From JACQFZ01 sp045810625 (GTDB taxonomy: Bacteria; Pseudomonadota; Gammaproteobacteria; Acidiferrobacterales; Sulfurifustaceae), in NCBI GenBank assembly GCA_045810625.1, contig JBJMVQ010000078.1, positions 1 through 48,752 of the forward strand: DNA of 48,752 nucleotides, read 5' to 3'. This document shows positions 15,754 through 23,890 of the stretch, in pieces. Position 1 is the stretch's first letter; every line of letters begins with the position of its first letter. A program made the position numbers and the translations under genes. The notes beneath the pieces were generated by a model, which searched no databases, had not been told where the DNA came from, and worked only from the letters and a program-made list of their open reading frames with translations.

Positions 15754-16200
15754 ATGGCAGAGTCGGAATCGAGCGATGCGCGACGGGCCGCGGACGGTTT
15801 TATTCGGCTTTCGCTCGACGAGATATTTTCGATTCGATTGCATCATCTGATGTCGCGAATCGACGAAGAAGACGTGCGACCGTCGGCGTGTGGATCCGTG
15901 ACCACGATCACAGGCTATACGGAGTGGGTGAGCACGACACCGCCGACCGTCACGCTTGGCTGGGACTGGTCGATCGAATGGCGCCGATCGGAGATGTCTT
16001 GCGTGCGCGTGGGAATGCCGCGCAGCAACGTCATGTTGATCGACAACAGGCATCACGATTACGGCTGGCGCGCGAATCTCGTCGTGCTCGCGGCGATCGT
16101 CGATGCGATTGCGTGGGATCAGTTCACCGCGCGAGCGATCGCCGCGCAATACGGCTACCTACCAAGTTTGGTAGTTGCGGGAAGCGCGTGCAACGAGTGA
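15754..16200 (+). CDS. rsaM: RsaM-like (DUF4902) quorum-sensing modulator
   Basis: A 148-residue protein with the segments IRLHHLMSRIDEE, GYTEWVST, TVTLGWDWSIEW and GMPRSNVMLID, which I recognise as the DUF4902/RsaM type found next to luxI/luxR pairs in Burkholderia and some Pseudomonas. RsaM proteins lower AHL signalling there. ATG 15754 is used; a TTG directly before it is also possible. It follows luxR, as in other loci. Its 3' end contains lux box 3 in the codons for YLPSLVVAG, so the operator is embedded in coding sequence. Family assignment is from memory of conserved motifs, so moderately sure. Confidence 0.68.
   Translation: MAESESSDARRAADGFIRLSLDEIFSIRLHHLMSRIDEEDVRPSACGSVTTITGYTEWVSTTPPTVTLGWDWSIEWRRSEMSCVRVGMPRSNVMLIDNRHHDYGWRANLVVLAAIVDAIAWDQFTARAIAAQYGYLPSLVVAGSACNE
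16157..16178 (+). promoter_or_regulatory. lux box 3, upstream of the biosynthetic operon
   Basis: Plus-strand core CTACCAAGTTTGGTAG (16159-16174) with AC before and TTGC after, identical over 22 bp to lux box 2 read in its own direction. The candidate -10 GAGATG (16199-16204) begins 20 bases after TTGC, just after the rsaM stop. The first gene of the fifteen-gene operon starts at 16303, giving a leader of about 90 nt. Confidence 0.88.
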
Positions 16201-16302
16201 GATGCGCCGTCTTCGTTCGGAGGCGAGCGCTGATTGCGATCGCGCGATCAGTGCGACACGGACGGCAACACCGGAGCGCGACAAGCAAGGAGATAGCTGA
16301 CG

Positions 16303-18204
16303 ATGGATCCGCGAGTGCACGTTTCGACGCATCAGAACAAGGCCGGCAGTCTCTTCGGCTTTGATCTGACGCATTACGTAGAAGGACAAGAACTGGCCGG
16401 ACGCCGCGCACATGATGCGGCAGTACAGGCGTTGACGCACGGCGGCATTTATCCGCTCGAGCAGGCGCGCGGGGCGATCAACTTGTACGATCGCGCGGCG
16501 CTCGCGGTTCTCGCGAAGCATCCGGAGCTCGAGGTGCGGCCGGCGCAGGGATCGGAGGCCGAGCCGGCGTTGGCGATGTACGTAAACACGCTTGGCCGCT
16601 TGCATATCAGGCCGGCGTCGCTGCCGAAGGTCAGTTACGGCGCCGAAGACCGGTCAGTGGAGATCGGATACGTGCCGGTCGATCAGGCGCTTCTCGCCGC
16701 CATCGACGCGGAGCACGAATCGTTGTTGCGTGCCGAAGCCGAGGCGTTCGCGGAAGTGAAGGGGGCGGTCGATTGTTTGTATGCCAACAACGAGCTCCCG
16801 CAAGTGCTCGAAGAAGTCATCGATCACGTGGAGCACGTCGAGTCGGTCGGTTTCTATGTCGGCGACCGGTTCTTCGCGCGCATCGACCGCTACGTCAACC
16901 TTGTCGACGACAAGCGCGGCAAAGGGTTCCTCAACGCGTTACGGGACAAGACGTATTCAAAGTGGAGCACGGATGAGATCCTCGCGGTCGCCGCGCTGCA
17001 CGCGCTGTTTATCTCCGGGCGCTCCGTCCGTTTCGAAGAGTTCAATGGAGCGCTCCTGACCGCGCGCGATCTGATCGCACGGTTGCGGGAGATTTCCGAG
17101 AGCTATCGCGCGGCCGGGTGCGAAGTCGAAATGCCGGTGTCCGCCGGATTGTTCGAGCGCGCCAAGGTGATTCGGGAACAGACGCTGCGTTCGCCCGGTA
17201 AGCCATGGCTGCGCTATCGCTGGATCTACGGGCTCAACTTCCAGAAAATCGAGCGGGTGCTTCCGACAACGCAGTCGAACGAAGCGGACGACGCGTGGTT
17301 CCGGGAGTTCGGCGACGACTATCGCGAGCTTGTATCGGATCGCGCCGAGTTCAAGCCGCCCGAGGCCGTGGCGATGGCACTGCTCGCAAACGCGTGCCTC
17401 GCGCGCGACGTCGCGGGTGTTGCGTGCGACCGCGGGAGCGCCGCCGCAAAAAGCTGGATCGAGTACCTGATGGAGAAGATCGTCGCGTCCGCCGTGCTCG
17501 CAACCAATGCCGACTACGGCATGTCGAGCTCGCTGCGCGATATCAACCGTTTGGTTACGTACGACGAAGCCACGCTGGTCGATGCCATTCACGCGCTGAC
17601 GCCCGCGAATTTCTTCACGTGTTTCGTTTCCCACCGCATGATCGAACGTCTCGGTCCCGAAGAAGCGGGCGTGATCGCGACATCGGTGCAAAAGCGCATG
17701 ATGTTCAACCGTTGGCACTTCATCCCGGGGAATCTGGAACGCCCGCTCATTCGTCTGTCGCGCCACTGGTACTACCCGCCGCTGATTCCGGATATCGCGG
17801 AGCATTCCGACATGCACCGCGCGGCGCACAATCGGGCACGGGTCAAGTACTCGGTACGCGCCCCCGGCCCGGATATGTCGCGGCCCCCGCTCAACATCGC
17901 CGGCAGGCGCTACCGCGGTTTTTACGACGTGCGTGTCGTGCGCATGGAGGGCGAAGGCTTTACGACCGAGGACATGCTGCGCACGCGGCGGCGCACTTTG
18001 TGGCTCGAAGCGGTCTACGAGGCGCTCGCGAACTACTTGATGAGTCCGGGCTGCAAGCGGCTGCAAGTTACCGGGTTCGAGGCCGGTACTTACTATGACA
18101 TTCCCGCTTCGCCGGTGCCGCGCGAGATGGTGAGTCATGCCGCGGGCAAGGGGCACGGCACCGGCGCGCGCGCCTCGACGGAAGCGGCTATCAACGCCGG
18201 GTAG
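16303..18204 (+). CDS. Unrecognised 633-residue protein, first gene of the operon
   Basis: I do not recognise this protein. It is soluble, with no signal peptide or membrane span, and looks mainly helical. Noteworthy segments are HVEHVESVGFYVGDRFFARIDRYVNLVDDKRGKGF (centre-left, about 180-215), the basic stretch KPWLRYRWIYGLNFQKIERV (about 303-322), and a His501-x3-His505-x3-His509 motif in EHSDMHRAAHNRA, followed by NIAGRRYRGFYDVRVV. The histidine triplet could bind a metal. AAGGAG lies 10 bases before ATG 16303. Its leading position behind lux box 3 and next to the AMP ligase suggests it is central to the pathway, perhaps a new enzyme acting on the starter. No function is claimed. Confidence 0.75.
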   Translation: MDPRVHVSTHQNKAGSLFGFDLTHYVEGQELAGRRAHDAAVQALTHGGIYPLEQARGAINLYDRAALAVLAKHPELEVRPAQGSEAEPALAMYVNTLGRLHIRPASLPKVSYGAEDRSVEIGYVPVDQALLAAIDAEHESLLRAEAEAFAEVKGAVDCLYANNELPQVLEEVIDHVEHVESVGFYVGDRFFARIDRYVNLVDDKRGKGFLNALRDKTYSKWSTDEILAVAALHALFISGRSVRFEEFNGALLTARDLIARLREISESYRAAGCEVEMPVSAGLFERAKVIREQTLRSPGKPWLRYRWIYGLNFQKIERVLPTTQSNEADDAWFREFGDDYRELVSDRAEFKPPEAVAMALLANACLARDVAGVACDRGSAAAKSWIEYLMEKIVASAVLATNADYGMSSSLRDINRLVTYDEATLVDAIHALTPANFFTCFVSHRMIERLGPEEAGVIATSVQKRMMFNRWHFIPGNLERPLIRLSRHWYYPPLIPDIAEHSDMHRAAHNRARVKYSVRAPGPDMSRPPLNIAGRRYRGFYDVRVVRMEGEGFTTEDMLRTRRRTLWLEAVYEALANYLMSPGCKRLQVTGFEAGTYYDIPASPVPREMVSHAAGKGHGTGARASTEAAINAG

Positions 18205-18214
18205 ACGTACGTTT

Positions 18215-19741
18215 ATGAGCGTCATCAATGCCGTAGCGGCAAACGGCAACAAGAGTGCCGCGCACGGGATCACGTTCCTGCACAAGGGCAAGCCGTCGCG
18301 TCTCAGCTTGGCGGAGCTCGACGTGCTCGCCAACCGGGTATTGCACCGGCTTCGCGCTGTCGGTTTCGCCCGAGGCGATCGCATCGGCGTCGTCGCGCGG
18401 AACAGCCTCGAATGGGTTCTGGTCGATCTGGCGGCGATCAAAGGCGGCTTGATGACCGCCGGTTTCGAGTTCGGCAAGTTCAAGCCGACGCCCGAGCTGA
18501 TGACGAAGTACCGCTTGAAGGGGCTGTACGCCGACACGGACGACGCAGGAATCTACAACGTCCGCCCGTTGGTGAAGGAAGTTGTGTCGTCGCACGCGGC
18601 CGGCGAGCGCGATCACGGCGCGGAGGCGCCGATCACGTACGGCCCGAACGACTGTACGACGATCAAGTTTACTTCGGGGAGTACCGGCGAGCCGAAAGGC
18701 CTGTGCGCGACGGTCGGCAGCATCGATAGCTCCCTTGCGGCGGTGCAGACGTTGTTTCATCACGAAGCGGGCGACAACGTGCTCGTTTTCCTACCGCTGT
18801 CGCTCCTGCAGCAGCGGTATTGGATCTACTCGGCGCTCGCTTATGGGCACGACGTTACCGTGGTGCCGTTCGAGTTCGCGTTGGAAGCGGCGCAGAAGGT
18901 TCAGCCGACCGTCATCATGGGCGTACCGGGTTTCTTCGAAGGGATCAAAAAGCAGATCGAGCGGGACGCCGAACTGAACGCCGGTGATCTGCGGGCGCGG
19001 CGCACGTTGATCGAGTCGCTGTTGGGTAGCCGCATCCGCTATCTCTGGACCGGTTCCGCTCCGGCCAGCGCCGAGATGCTGCATTTCTTCGACGATTGCG
19101 GCATCCCGATCTATGAAGGCTACGGTATGAACGAGACGTGCATCGTCTCGAAAAATTTTCCGGGACATCAGAAGATCGGCAGCGTCGGTAAAGTGCTTCC
19201 GAACAAGCGTGTGCGCATCGACGCCGACGGCGTGCTGATCGTCGGCGGTGAGTATCCGGTCAACACCGCGTATCTGTATTGCACGCCCGGCGAGAGCGAG
19301 AAGATTTTTCTGCCGAACGGCGAGGTCCGGACCGGCGACCTCGCACGGATCGACGAGGATGGTTTTCTACACATTCTGGGTCGCGCCGATGACGTGGTCG
19401 TGCTCGCGAACGGAAAGAACGTCTACGCGCGGCGCGTGGAGGAGCGAATCAAGGAACACAAGGCGGTCGGAGAATGCGTGCTGTACGGATCGGGAAAACC
19501 GTATCTCGTCGCCGTCATTTCGCCGGCGGAATCGTCGGTCAACCGCGATTCGATCGTCGCGCACATCGAAACGGTCAATGCGACGCTGCGCCCCGATGAG
19601 CGCGTGATGAAGGCGTTCATCGCGCCGGAACGCTTTACCGTCGCCGGCGGTCTATTGACTTCGCAGTTCAAGCCGAAACGCAAAGAGATTTTCAAAACGT
19701 TCAAACAAGAAATCGACAAACTGTACGGAGCTACCGCGTGA
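18215..19741 (+). CDS. AMP-dependent acyl/aryl ligase (ANL superfamily)
   Basis: A 508-residue adenylating enzyme expected to activate a carboxylic acid and pass it to a carrier protein or CoA. The ATP loop is KFTSGSTGEPKGL, the A5 motif YEGYGMNET, the hinge region RTGDLARIDEDGFLHILGR and the C-terminal lysine segment QFKPKRKEIFK. The domain order is intact. The next gene, a carrier protein, overlaps it by four bases (GTGA), which favours an acyl-ACP ligase. It is shorter than typical FAAL proteins and lacks a clear FAAL insertion. The substrate, fatty, aromatic or amino acid, cannot be determined. The ribosome site before ATG 18215 is weak. Confidence 0.85.
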   Translation: MSVINAVAANGNKSAAHGITFLHKGKPSRLSLAELDVLANRVLHRLRAVGFARGDRIGVVARNSLEWVLVDLAAIKGGLMTAGFEFGKFKPTPELMTKYRLKGLYADTDDAGIYNVRPLVKEVVSSHAAGERDHGAEAPITYGPNDCTTIKFTSGSTGEPKGLCATVGSIDSSLAAVQTLFHHEAGDNVLVFLPLSLLQQRYWIYSALAYGHDVTVVPFEFALEAAQKVQPTVIMGVPGFFEGIKKQIERDAELNAGDLRARRTLIESLLGSRIRYLWTGSAPASAEMLHFFDDCGIPIYEGYGMNETCIVSKNFPGHQKIGSVGKVLPNKRVRIDADGVLIVGGEYPVNTAYLYCTPGESEKIFLPNGEVRTGDLARIDEDGFLHILGRADDVVVLANGKNVYARRVEERIKEHKAVGECVLYGSGKPYLVAVISPAESSVNRDSIVAHIETVNATLRPDERVMKAFIAPERFTVAGGLLTSQFKPKRKEIFKTFKQEIDKLYGATA

Positions 19742-19995
19742 GCCACATCGAGACCATTGTCCGCGAAAGTCTCTGCAAGACGCTGAAGCGGCCGCCGAGC
19801 CAAGCAGGGGAGTTGAAGCTGGAGGAGAGCCTGGCGTACGCGTACGGCCTTACCTCGCTCGACCTCATCATGCTGATGACGGCGGTATGTTCCACCGCCG
19901 GCGTTCCGCTGACCGAGTTCACCGAGGACGATATTGCGCAGGTGCGTACCCCGGCGGATATCGTGAACCTGCTCCGCGCCAAGACGCCGGCTTGA
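19738..19995 (+). CDS. Acyl carrier protein 2
   Basis: An 85-residue discrete carrier protein starting at GTG 19738 inside the ligase stop codon. Attachment Ser40 lies in YGLTSLDLIMLM, where the common Asp-Ser-Leu is Thr-Ser-Leu. Translational coupling to the AMP ligase suggests it receives the activated starter. It differs from carrier proteins 1 and 3 in length and sequence, so the three probably have separate partners. Confidence 0.85.
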   Translation: MSHIETIVRESLCKTLKRPPSQAGELKLEESLAYAYGLTSLDLIMLMTAVCSTAGVPLTEFTEDDIAQVRTPADIVNLLRAKTPA

Positions 19996-20003
19996 GGTGA
20001 TGC

Positions 20004-20594
20004 ATGAGCTGGGACATACAGGGACTTCGCGACCTGACGCTCGAGAACGAGGTGGTAACGCTGCGGCGGTTGCGACTGGACGACAAGGAAGGCTACGCGC
20101 GTATCGCGTATGACCCGGAAATCTGGACTTATTTCGTTTCGACGATCACGAATGAAGAAAGTCTGAATGCATTCATCGAGCAGGCGATTCACGATGCGCT
20201 GGCCGGCACGCGGATGGTCTTTTCCATCATCGACAAGAAGACGGGACGTATCGCAGGCAGCACCGCCTACGGCAATCTCGCGCCGCGCGAGCGCCGGCTG
20301 GAGATCGGCTGGTCGTGGCTCGGGCGTGAATTTCGCGGTACCGAAGTCAACCGCGCGACGAAAGGGCTCCTGCTCGAATACGCCTTCACCGCACTCGGCT
20401 GCGAGCGCGTCGAGTTCAAGACGGATGTGTTGAACGTGCGCGCGCGCCGGGGGCTCGAATCGATCGGCGCGAAGGAAGAGGGGACGCTGCGCAGCTTCAA
20501 CTACATGCCGAGCGGGCGTCGCCGCGACGCGGTTTACTACAGCATTCTGAAATCGGAATGGCCCAATGTACGCGCGGAGCGATTCAGTCGATAG
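20004..20594 (+). CDS. GNAT N-acetyltransferase (RimJ/RimL type)
   Basis: A 196-residue GNAT. It has the N-terminal TLRRLRLDDKEGYARI, the core strand RRLEIGWSWLGREFRGTEVNRATKGLLLEYAF with the acetyl-CoA loop, and the last part LNVRARRGLESIGAKEEGTLR, all as in RimJ/RimL-like enzymes. GAGGTGA precedes ATG 20004. In this setting it may acylate an amine of the product or confer self-protection. It overlaps the next gene by 29 bases. Confidence 0.82.
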   Translation: MSWDIQGLRDLTLENEVVTLRRLRLDDKEGYARIAYDPEIWTYFVSTITNEESLNAFIEQAIHDALAGTRMVFSIIDKKTGRIAGSTAYGNLAPRERRLEIGWSWLGREFRGTEVNRATKGLLLEYAFTALGCERVEFKTDVLNVRARRGLESIGAKEEGTLRSFNYMPSGRRRDAVYYSILKSEWPNVRAERFSR

Positions 20595-21651
20595 CGCGCC
20601 GCGCCGTCACGCGCTGGCGCTCTTCACCAATCTGCCGAATGAGCGGCGCCTGCGTCTGTCCGGCAGCCGCTATCAGATCGGCTATGGGCATGGCGTCGCG
20701 CATCGCGTGCGGATTCAGCGCTTCCTGGCCGACCGGCTAACGCGGCTCACGGCGCTGGTGAGCGCCGAAAAGGCTTCGACGTTCCCGGCGCTGGTGCCGG
20801 AGTACATGCGGGTGATCGAGGCGACGTTACCCGAGACGGCCGAGGAGTTGCGCGGCCTCGCGGCCGGTGCGGCGATCACCCTCGAGGATGCGTACTTGCT
20901 GCAGCTGCGCCGGGAGTTCACCGGATATCAAAGCGTTCGGGCCCACGGCGACTGCACGACGTTCGCGCGCCTGGCGGCGGGTCGCACGGTGCTCGGGCAG
21001 ACGATCGACTTGAACGGAGATATGGCGCCGGAAATGACGGTGATGGAGGTGGAGCACAGTGCCGGACGGCGGGTACTGCTCGTAAGCTTCACCGGATTGC
21101 TGGGCTATCTCGGCATGAACGATCACGGGCTTTGTATATGTCTCAACCTCGTGCTCGCCGGCGAGTGGCGCAGCGGTATTCCCGGCTATATGGCGATTCG
21201 TCATCTGCTCGATGAGGCGTCGACCGTCGAGGAGTGCCTGGCGCTCCTGCGCCGGCTGCCGCTCGCGAGCTCCCGATCGTTGACGATTTCCGACGGCACC
21301 CGGCTCGTTACGGTCGAATACATCCTGGACGAGATGACGGTGCTCGAGGACCGCGAGCTGGTCCATGCCAATCATTTTCTCCATCCCGACTTTGCGGCGC
21401 GCGACGAGCTGAATCCGTTTGCGCGGACGTCGTCGCTGCGTCGCCAGGACGCTTGCGCCGCCGCGCTCAAGCGTCTTCCGGTCGATGCGGATGTCGCGGC
21501 TTACCTCGAATTCCTGGACGCGCCGCCGATCTACGTTGCGCCGAACGACGACATCCGGCGCGAATGTACCGTCGGTGCGGTCGTCATGTGTCCCGATCTC
21601 GGTTCAATGTTCGTCAAACAGCGTGGTTTCGGGGCGCGGCTCGCGCAGTGA
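20566..21651 (+). CDS. C45-family Ntn acyltransferase/hydrolase (6-APA acyltransferase-like)
   Basis: A 361-residue member of the acyl-CoA:6-aminopenicillanate acyltransferase family. These proteins cleave themselves before a Cys that becomes the nucleophile and then form or break amide bonds. Here the Cys is 130 in HGDCTTFARL, followed by QTIDLNGD as in the family; the predicted alpha chain is residues 1-129 and the beta chain 130-361. The usual Gly-Cys is Asp-Cys. The DHGLCICLNLVL and GIPGYMAIRHLLDEA segments also fit. Coupled to the GNAT gene, it may make or hydrolyse an amide in the product, for instance transferring an acyl group from a carrier. The substrate is unknown. Confidence 0.78.
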   Translation: MYARSDSVDSAPRRHALALFTNLPNERRLRLSGSRYQIGYGHGVAHRVRIQRFLADRLTRLTALVSAEKASTFPALVPEYMRVIEATLPETAEELRGLAAGAAITLEDAYLLQLRREFTGYQSVRAHGDCTTFARLAAGRTVLGQTIDLNGDMAPEMTVMEVEHSAGRRVLLVSFTGLLGYLGMNDHGLCICLNLVLAGEWRSGIPGYMAIRHLLDEASTVEECLALLRRLPLASSRSLTISDGTRLVTVEYILDEMTVLEDRELVHANHFLHPDFAARDELNPFARTSSLRRQDACAAALKRLPVDADVAAYLEFLDAPPIYVAPNDDIRRECTVGAVVMCPDLGSMFVKQRGFGARLAQ

Positions 21652-21687
21652 CCCGAAGTTGTCCCCGAATATTTCAAGGAGCGACTC

Positions 21688-22011
21688 ATGCCGTACGTGG
21701 TGACTGAAAGCTGCATCAAGTGCAAACACACGGATTGTGTCTCGGTTTGTCCCGTTGACTGCTTCCATGAAGGGCCGAACTTTCTGGCCATCGACCCGGA
21801 CGTCTGCATCGATTGCGGCGTGTGCGAGCCGGAATGTCCGGTGAAGGCGATCAGCTCGCACGACAAGCTGCGCCCGGACCAGATGATGTATCTCGATTTG
21901 AATCGTGAGCTTTCGAAGAACTGGCCGGTGATCACGGAGCGGAAGGATCCACTTCCGGATGCCGAACGTTGGGCGACCGCGACCGGCAAGCTCGCGGAGC
22001 TGATTCGGTGA
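21688..22011 (+). CDS. fdxA: 7Fe-type ferredoxin
   Basis: A 107-residue bacterial ferredoxin. The first cluster site is C9, C17 and C21-Pro, and the second is the CIDCGVCEPECP motif; this spacing is that of 3Fe-4S plus 4Fe-4S FdxA proteins. AAGGAG precedes ATG 21688. It probably passes electrons from Fpr (1979-2755) to the di-iron oxygenase at 27051. Being inside the operon separates it from the housekeeping copy expected elsewhere. Confidence 0.92.
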   Translation: MPYVVTESCIKCKHTDCVSVCPVDCFHEGPNFLAIDPDVCIDCGVCEPECPVKAISSHDKLRPDQMMYLDLNRELSKNWPVITERKDPLPDAERWATATGKLAELIR

Positions 22012-22053
22012 TCCTCGGGCGCGAGGCCACGGCGTCGACAGCGAGGGCGTGTC

Positions 22054-23568
22054 GTGACCGCTCCGATCATGCGAGAAGCTGAAGGGGCAGTCGTCCCCGC
22101 GCTCGAATCGCGCGCCGCCGCGACTGCGCCGGCGGCGACGACGCGTCACCGCTGGATGTTGCCGATGCTCCTCGCCGGACAAGCGATGGCGGCGATGGAC
22201 ACGTCCATCGCGAACGTCGCGGCGCCGTCGTTGCGCGCCGATCTCGGTGTCTCGGGCGCGCTGCTACAGATGGCGGTCGCGGGTTACGGCCTGGCTTATG
22301 CCGTATTCTTGATCACCGGCGCGCGGCTCGGCGATCTCTACGGTTACCGGCGTCTGTTCGTGATCGGCGTCGCGCTGTTCACGGGATCTTCGCTGACCTG
22401 TGGTCTCGCGCCGACGACGGCGCTCCTCATCGTCAGCCGTTTTGCGCAAGGCGTGGGTGCGGCGCTCCTGGTCCCGCAGGTGCTCTCGCTGATCCAGCGG
22501 AACTTCGACGGCAACGACCGGGCGCGCGCGATCGGGTATTACTCGATGATTCTCGGTCTCGGATCGACGGCCGGTCAATTGCTCGGCGGCCTCCTGGTGA
22601 CGCTCGACCTGCATGGTCTCAGTTGGCGACCGGCATTTCTGATCAATGTGCCGATCGGAATCGCACTGATCGCCTACGCGCGCTCGGTATTGCCGGAGGG
22701 GAAAGCGGACGAACGGCGTCGGCTCGACATCACCGGTGTCGTTGCGCTCTCGGCGGCCATGCTGGCTATCGTCGTGCCGCTGACGTTCGGGCGCGAAGTG
22801 CACTGGCAGACGTGGACTTGGATGACGCTCCTGCTCGGTGTGGTGGGCCTCGTCGGTTTCTGGCTGTACGAGAAGTCGCTCACCTACGGCGGCGGCAGTC
22901 CGCTGCTCAATCTCGAAGCCGTGCTCACGTCCGGAATCCGGCCGGGGTTGCTGGTCGTCGCCATCGGCTTCATCGGTTACGGCGGCTGGCTGTTTGCGAC
23001 CGCGCTGTATCTGCAGTCGGGCCTCGGATATTCCGCGATGACGTCGGGTCTGGTTTTCACGGCCTACGCGTTCGGCTTCGGCATCGCGAACGTGCACTGG
23101 TCGAAGTTGCCGGCGAAGTCGCTGCGCTGGATACCGGTCGCATCGCTCGTCGTGATGGTGTTCGCCAACGTGCTTTTCGGCGTCACCGCGATCCGAGCCG
23201 GATGGGTCGCGGCGCTCATGGTGCCGTTGTTGTTTCTCGCCGGGAGCAGCCACGGCCTGACGTACGGAACGACGGTGCATCAGATGACGTTGCGGATCGC
23301 GCGCGTGCACGCACCTGCCTTGAGCGGGCTGGTGACAACTGCGGTGCAGTTGTCGATCGTCATCGGTATCGCCGCGCTCGGGACGTTGTTCTTGGCGACG
23401 GCGCAGCCGGCCGCGGCCGAAACCGCCTCGCGCGCGATGTCGCACGTGACGTTCGCCATCGCCGCCGGCGCGCTCATCGCCATCGCATGTTCGTTACGGC
23501 TCGCGACGGTTCGCACCGCCGCAGTCCCGATCCCGCAAGGCAGCGCCGCGCCGGATGCGAAGCGGTAG
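22054..23568 (+). CDS. MFS exporter (DHA2/EmrB-like, 14 spans)
   Basis: A 504-residue drug:H+ antiporter-2 type carrier. Early motif MAAMDTSIANVAAPSL (residues about 45-60) and ARLGDLYGYRRLFVIG are typical, and about fourteen hydrophobic spans can be counted. The position in the middle of a biosynthetic operon indicates product export and self-resistance. GTG 22054 is chosen; an ATG 15 bases later is an alternative. Confidence 0.88.
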   Translation: MTAPIMREAEGAVVPALESRAAATAPAATTRHRWMLPMLLAGQAMAAMDTSIANVAAPSLRADLGVSGALLQMAVAGYGLAYAVFLITGARLGDLYGYRRLFVIGVALFTGSSLTCGLAPTTALLIVSRFAQGVGAALLVPQVLSLIQRNFDGNDRARAIGYYSMILGLGSTAGQLLGGLLVTLDLHGLSWRPAFLINVPIGIALIAYARSVLPEGKADERRRLDITGVVALSAAMLAIVVPLTFGREVHWQTWTWMTLLLGVVGLVGFWLYEKSLTYGGGSPLLNLEAVLTSGIRPGLLVVAIGFIGYGGWLFATALYLQSGLGYSAMTSGLVFTAYAFGFGIANVHWSKLPAKSLRWIPVASLVVMVFANVLFGVTAIRAGWVAALMVPLLFLAGSSHGLTYGTTVHQMTLRIARVHAPALSGLVTTAVQLSIVIGIAALGTLFLATAQPAAAETASRAMSHVTFAIAAGALIAIACSLRLATVRTAAVPIPQGSAAPDAKR

Positions 23569-23590
23569 AGGGGAAAGTAGAGGAATAGCA

Positions 23591-23890
23591 ATGGAAGCAA
23601 ATGCGAGCGAGTTGGCCAACCCCGTGGAAGACGCCGAAGTGCGCGGCTACATAAAGCAGCTCGTTGCCGACGTGCTAAGCGTTGCGCCGGCGGAGATCGA
23701 CGAGACCGAGCTCTTGACGACCTACGGCATCAACTCGGTCGACTTGATCGACATCGTGGTGAAGCTCGAATCGAAATATCGCGCGCAATTTCAGCCCGAG
23801 GCGATGCGCGACCTCACCTGCCGTGCGTTGGCGGATAACGTTATCGCTTCGGTCGGAGCGAACCCGGCATGCGAACGCCCATCGCAATAA
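23591..23890 (+). CDS. Acyl carrier protein 3
   Basis: A 99-residue carrier protein with attachment Ser49 in TTYGINSVDLIDIV. The start ATG 23591 follows AGAGGA; a longer frame upstream overlaps the MFS stop and is less likely. It overlaps the ketosynthase gene by 22 bases, so the two are coupled and this is the likely extension carrier. Confidence 0.87.
   Translation: MEANASELANPVEDAEVRGYIKQLVADVLSVAPAEIDETELLTTYGINSVDLIDIVVKLESKYRAQFQPEAMRDLTCRALADNVIASVGANPACERPSQ

Noticed and set aside
14503..16149. Long minus-strand frame of 548 codons opposite luxR and rsaM
   Set aside because: It lies fully antisense to two well-supported genes, is Arg/His-rich and has no recognisable motif; typical of shadow frames in GC-rich DNA.
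16957..18537. 526-codon minus-strand frame opposite the 633-residue gene
   Set aside because: Antisense to a gene with a good start and operon position; composition is that of a shadow frame.
22264..23445. 393-codon minus-strand frame rich in Arg, Glu and Gln
   Set aside because: Antisense to the DHA2 exporter; the plus strand shows clear MFS motifs.
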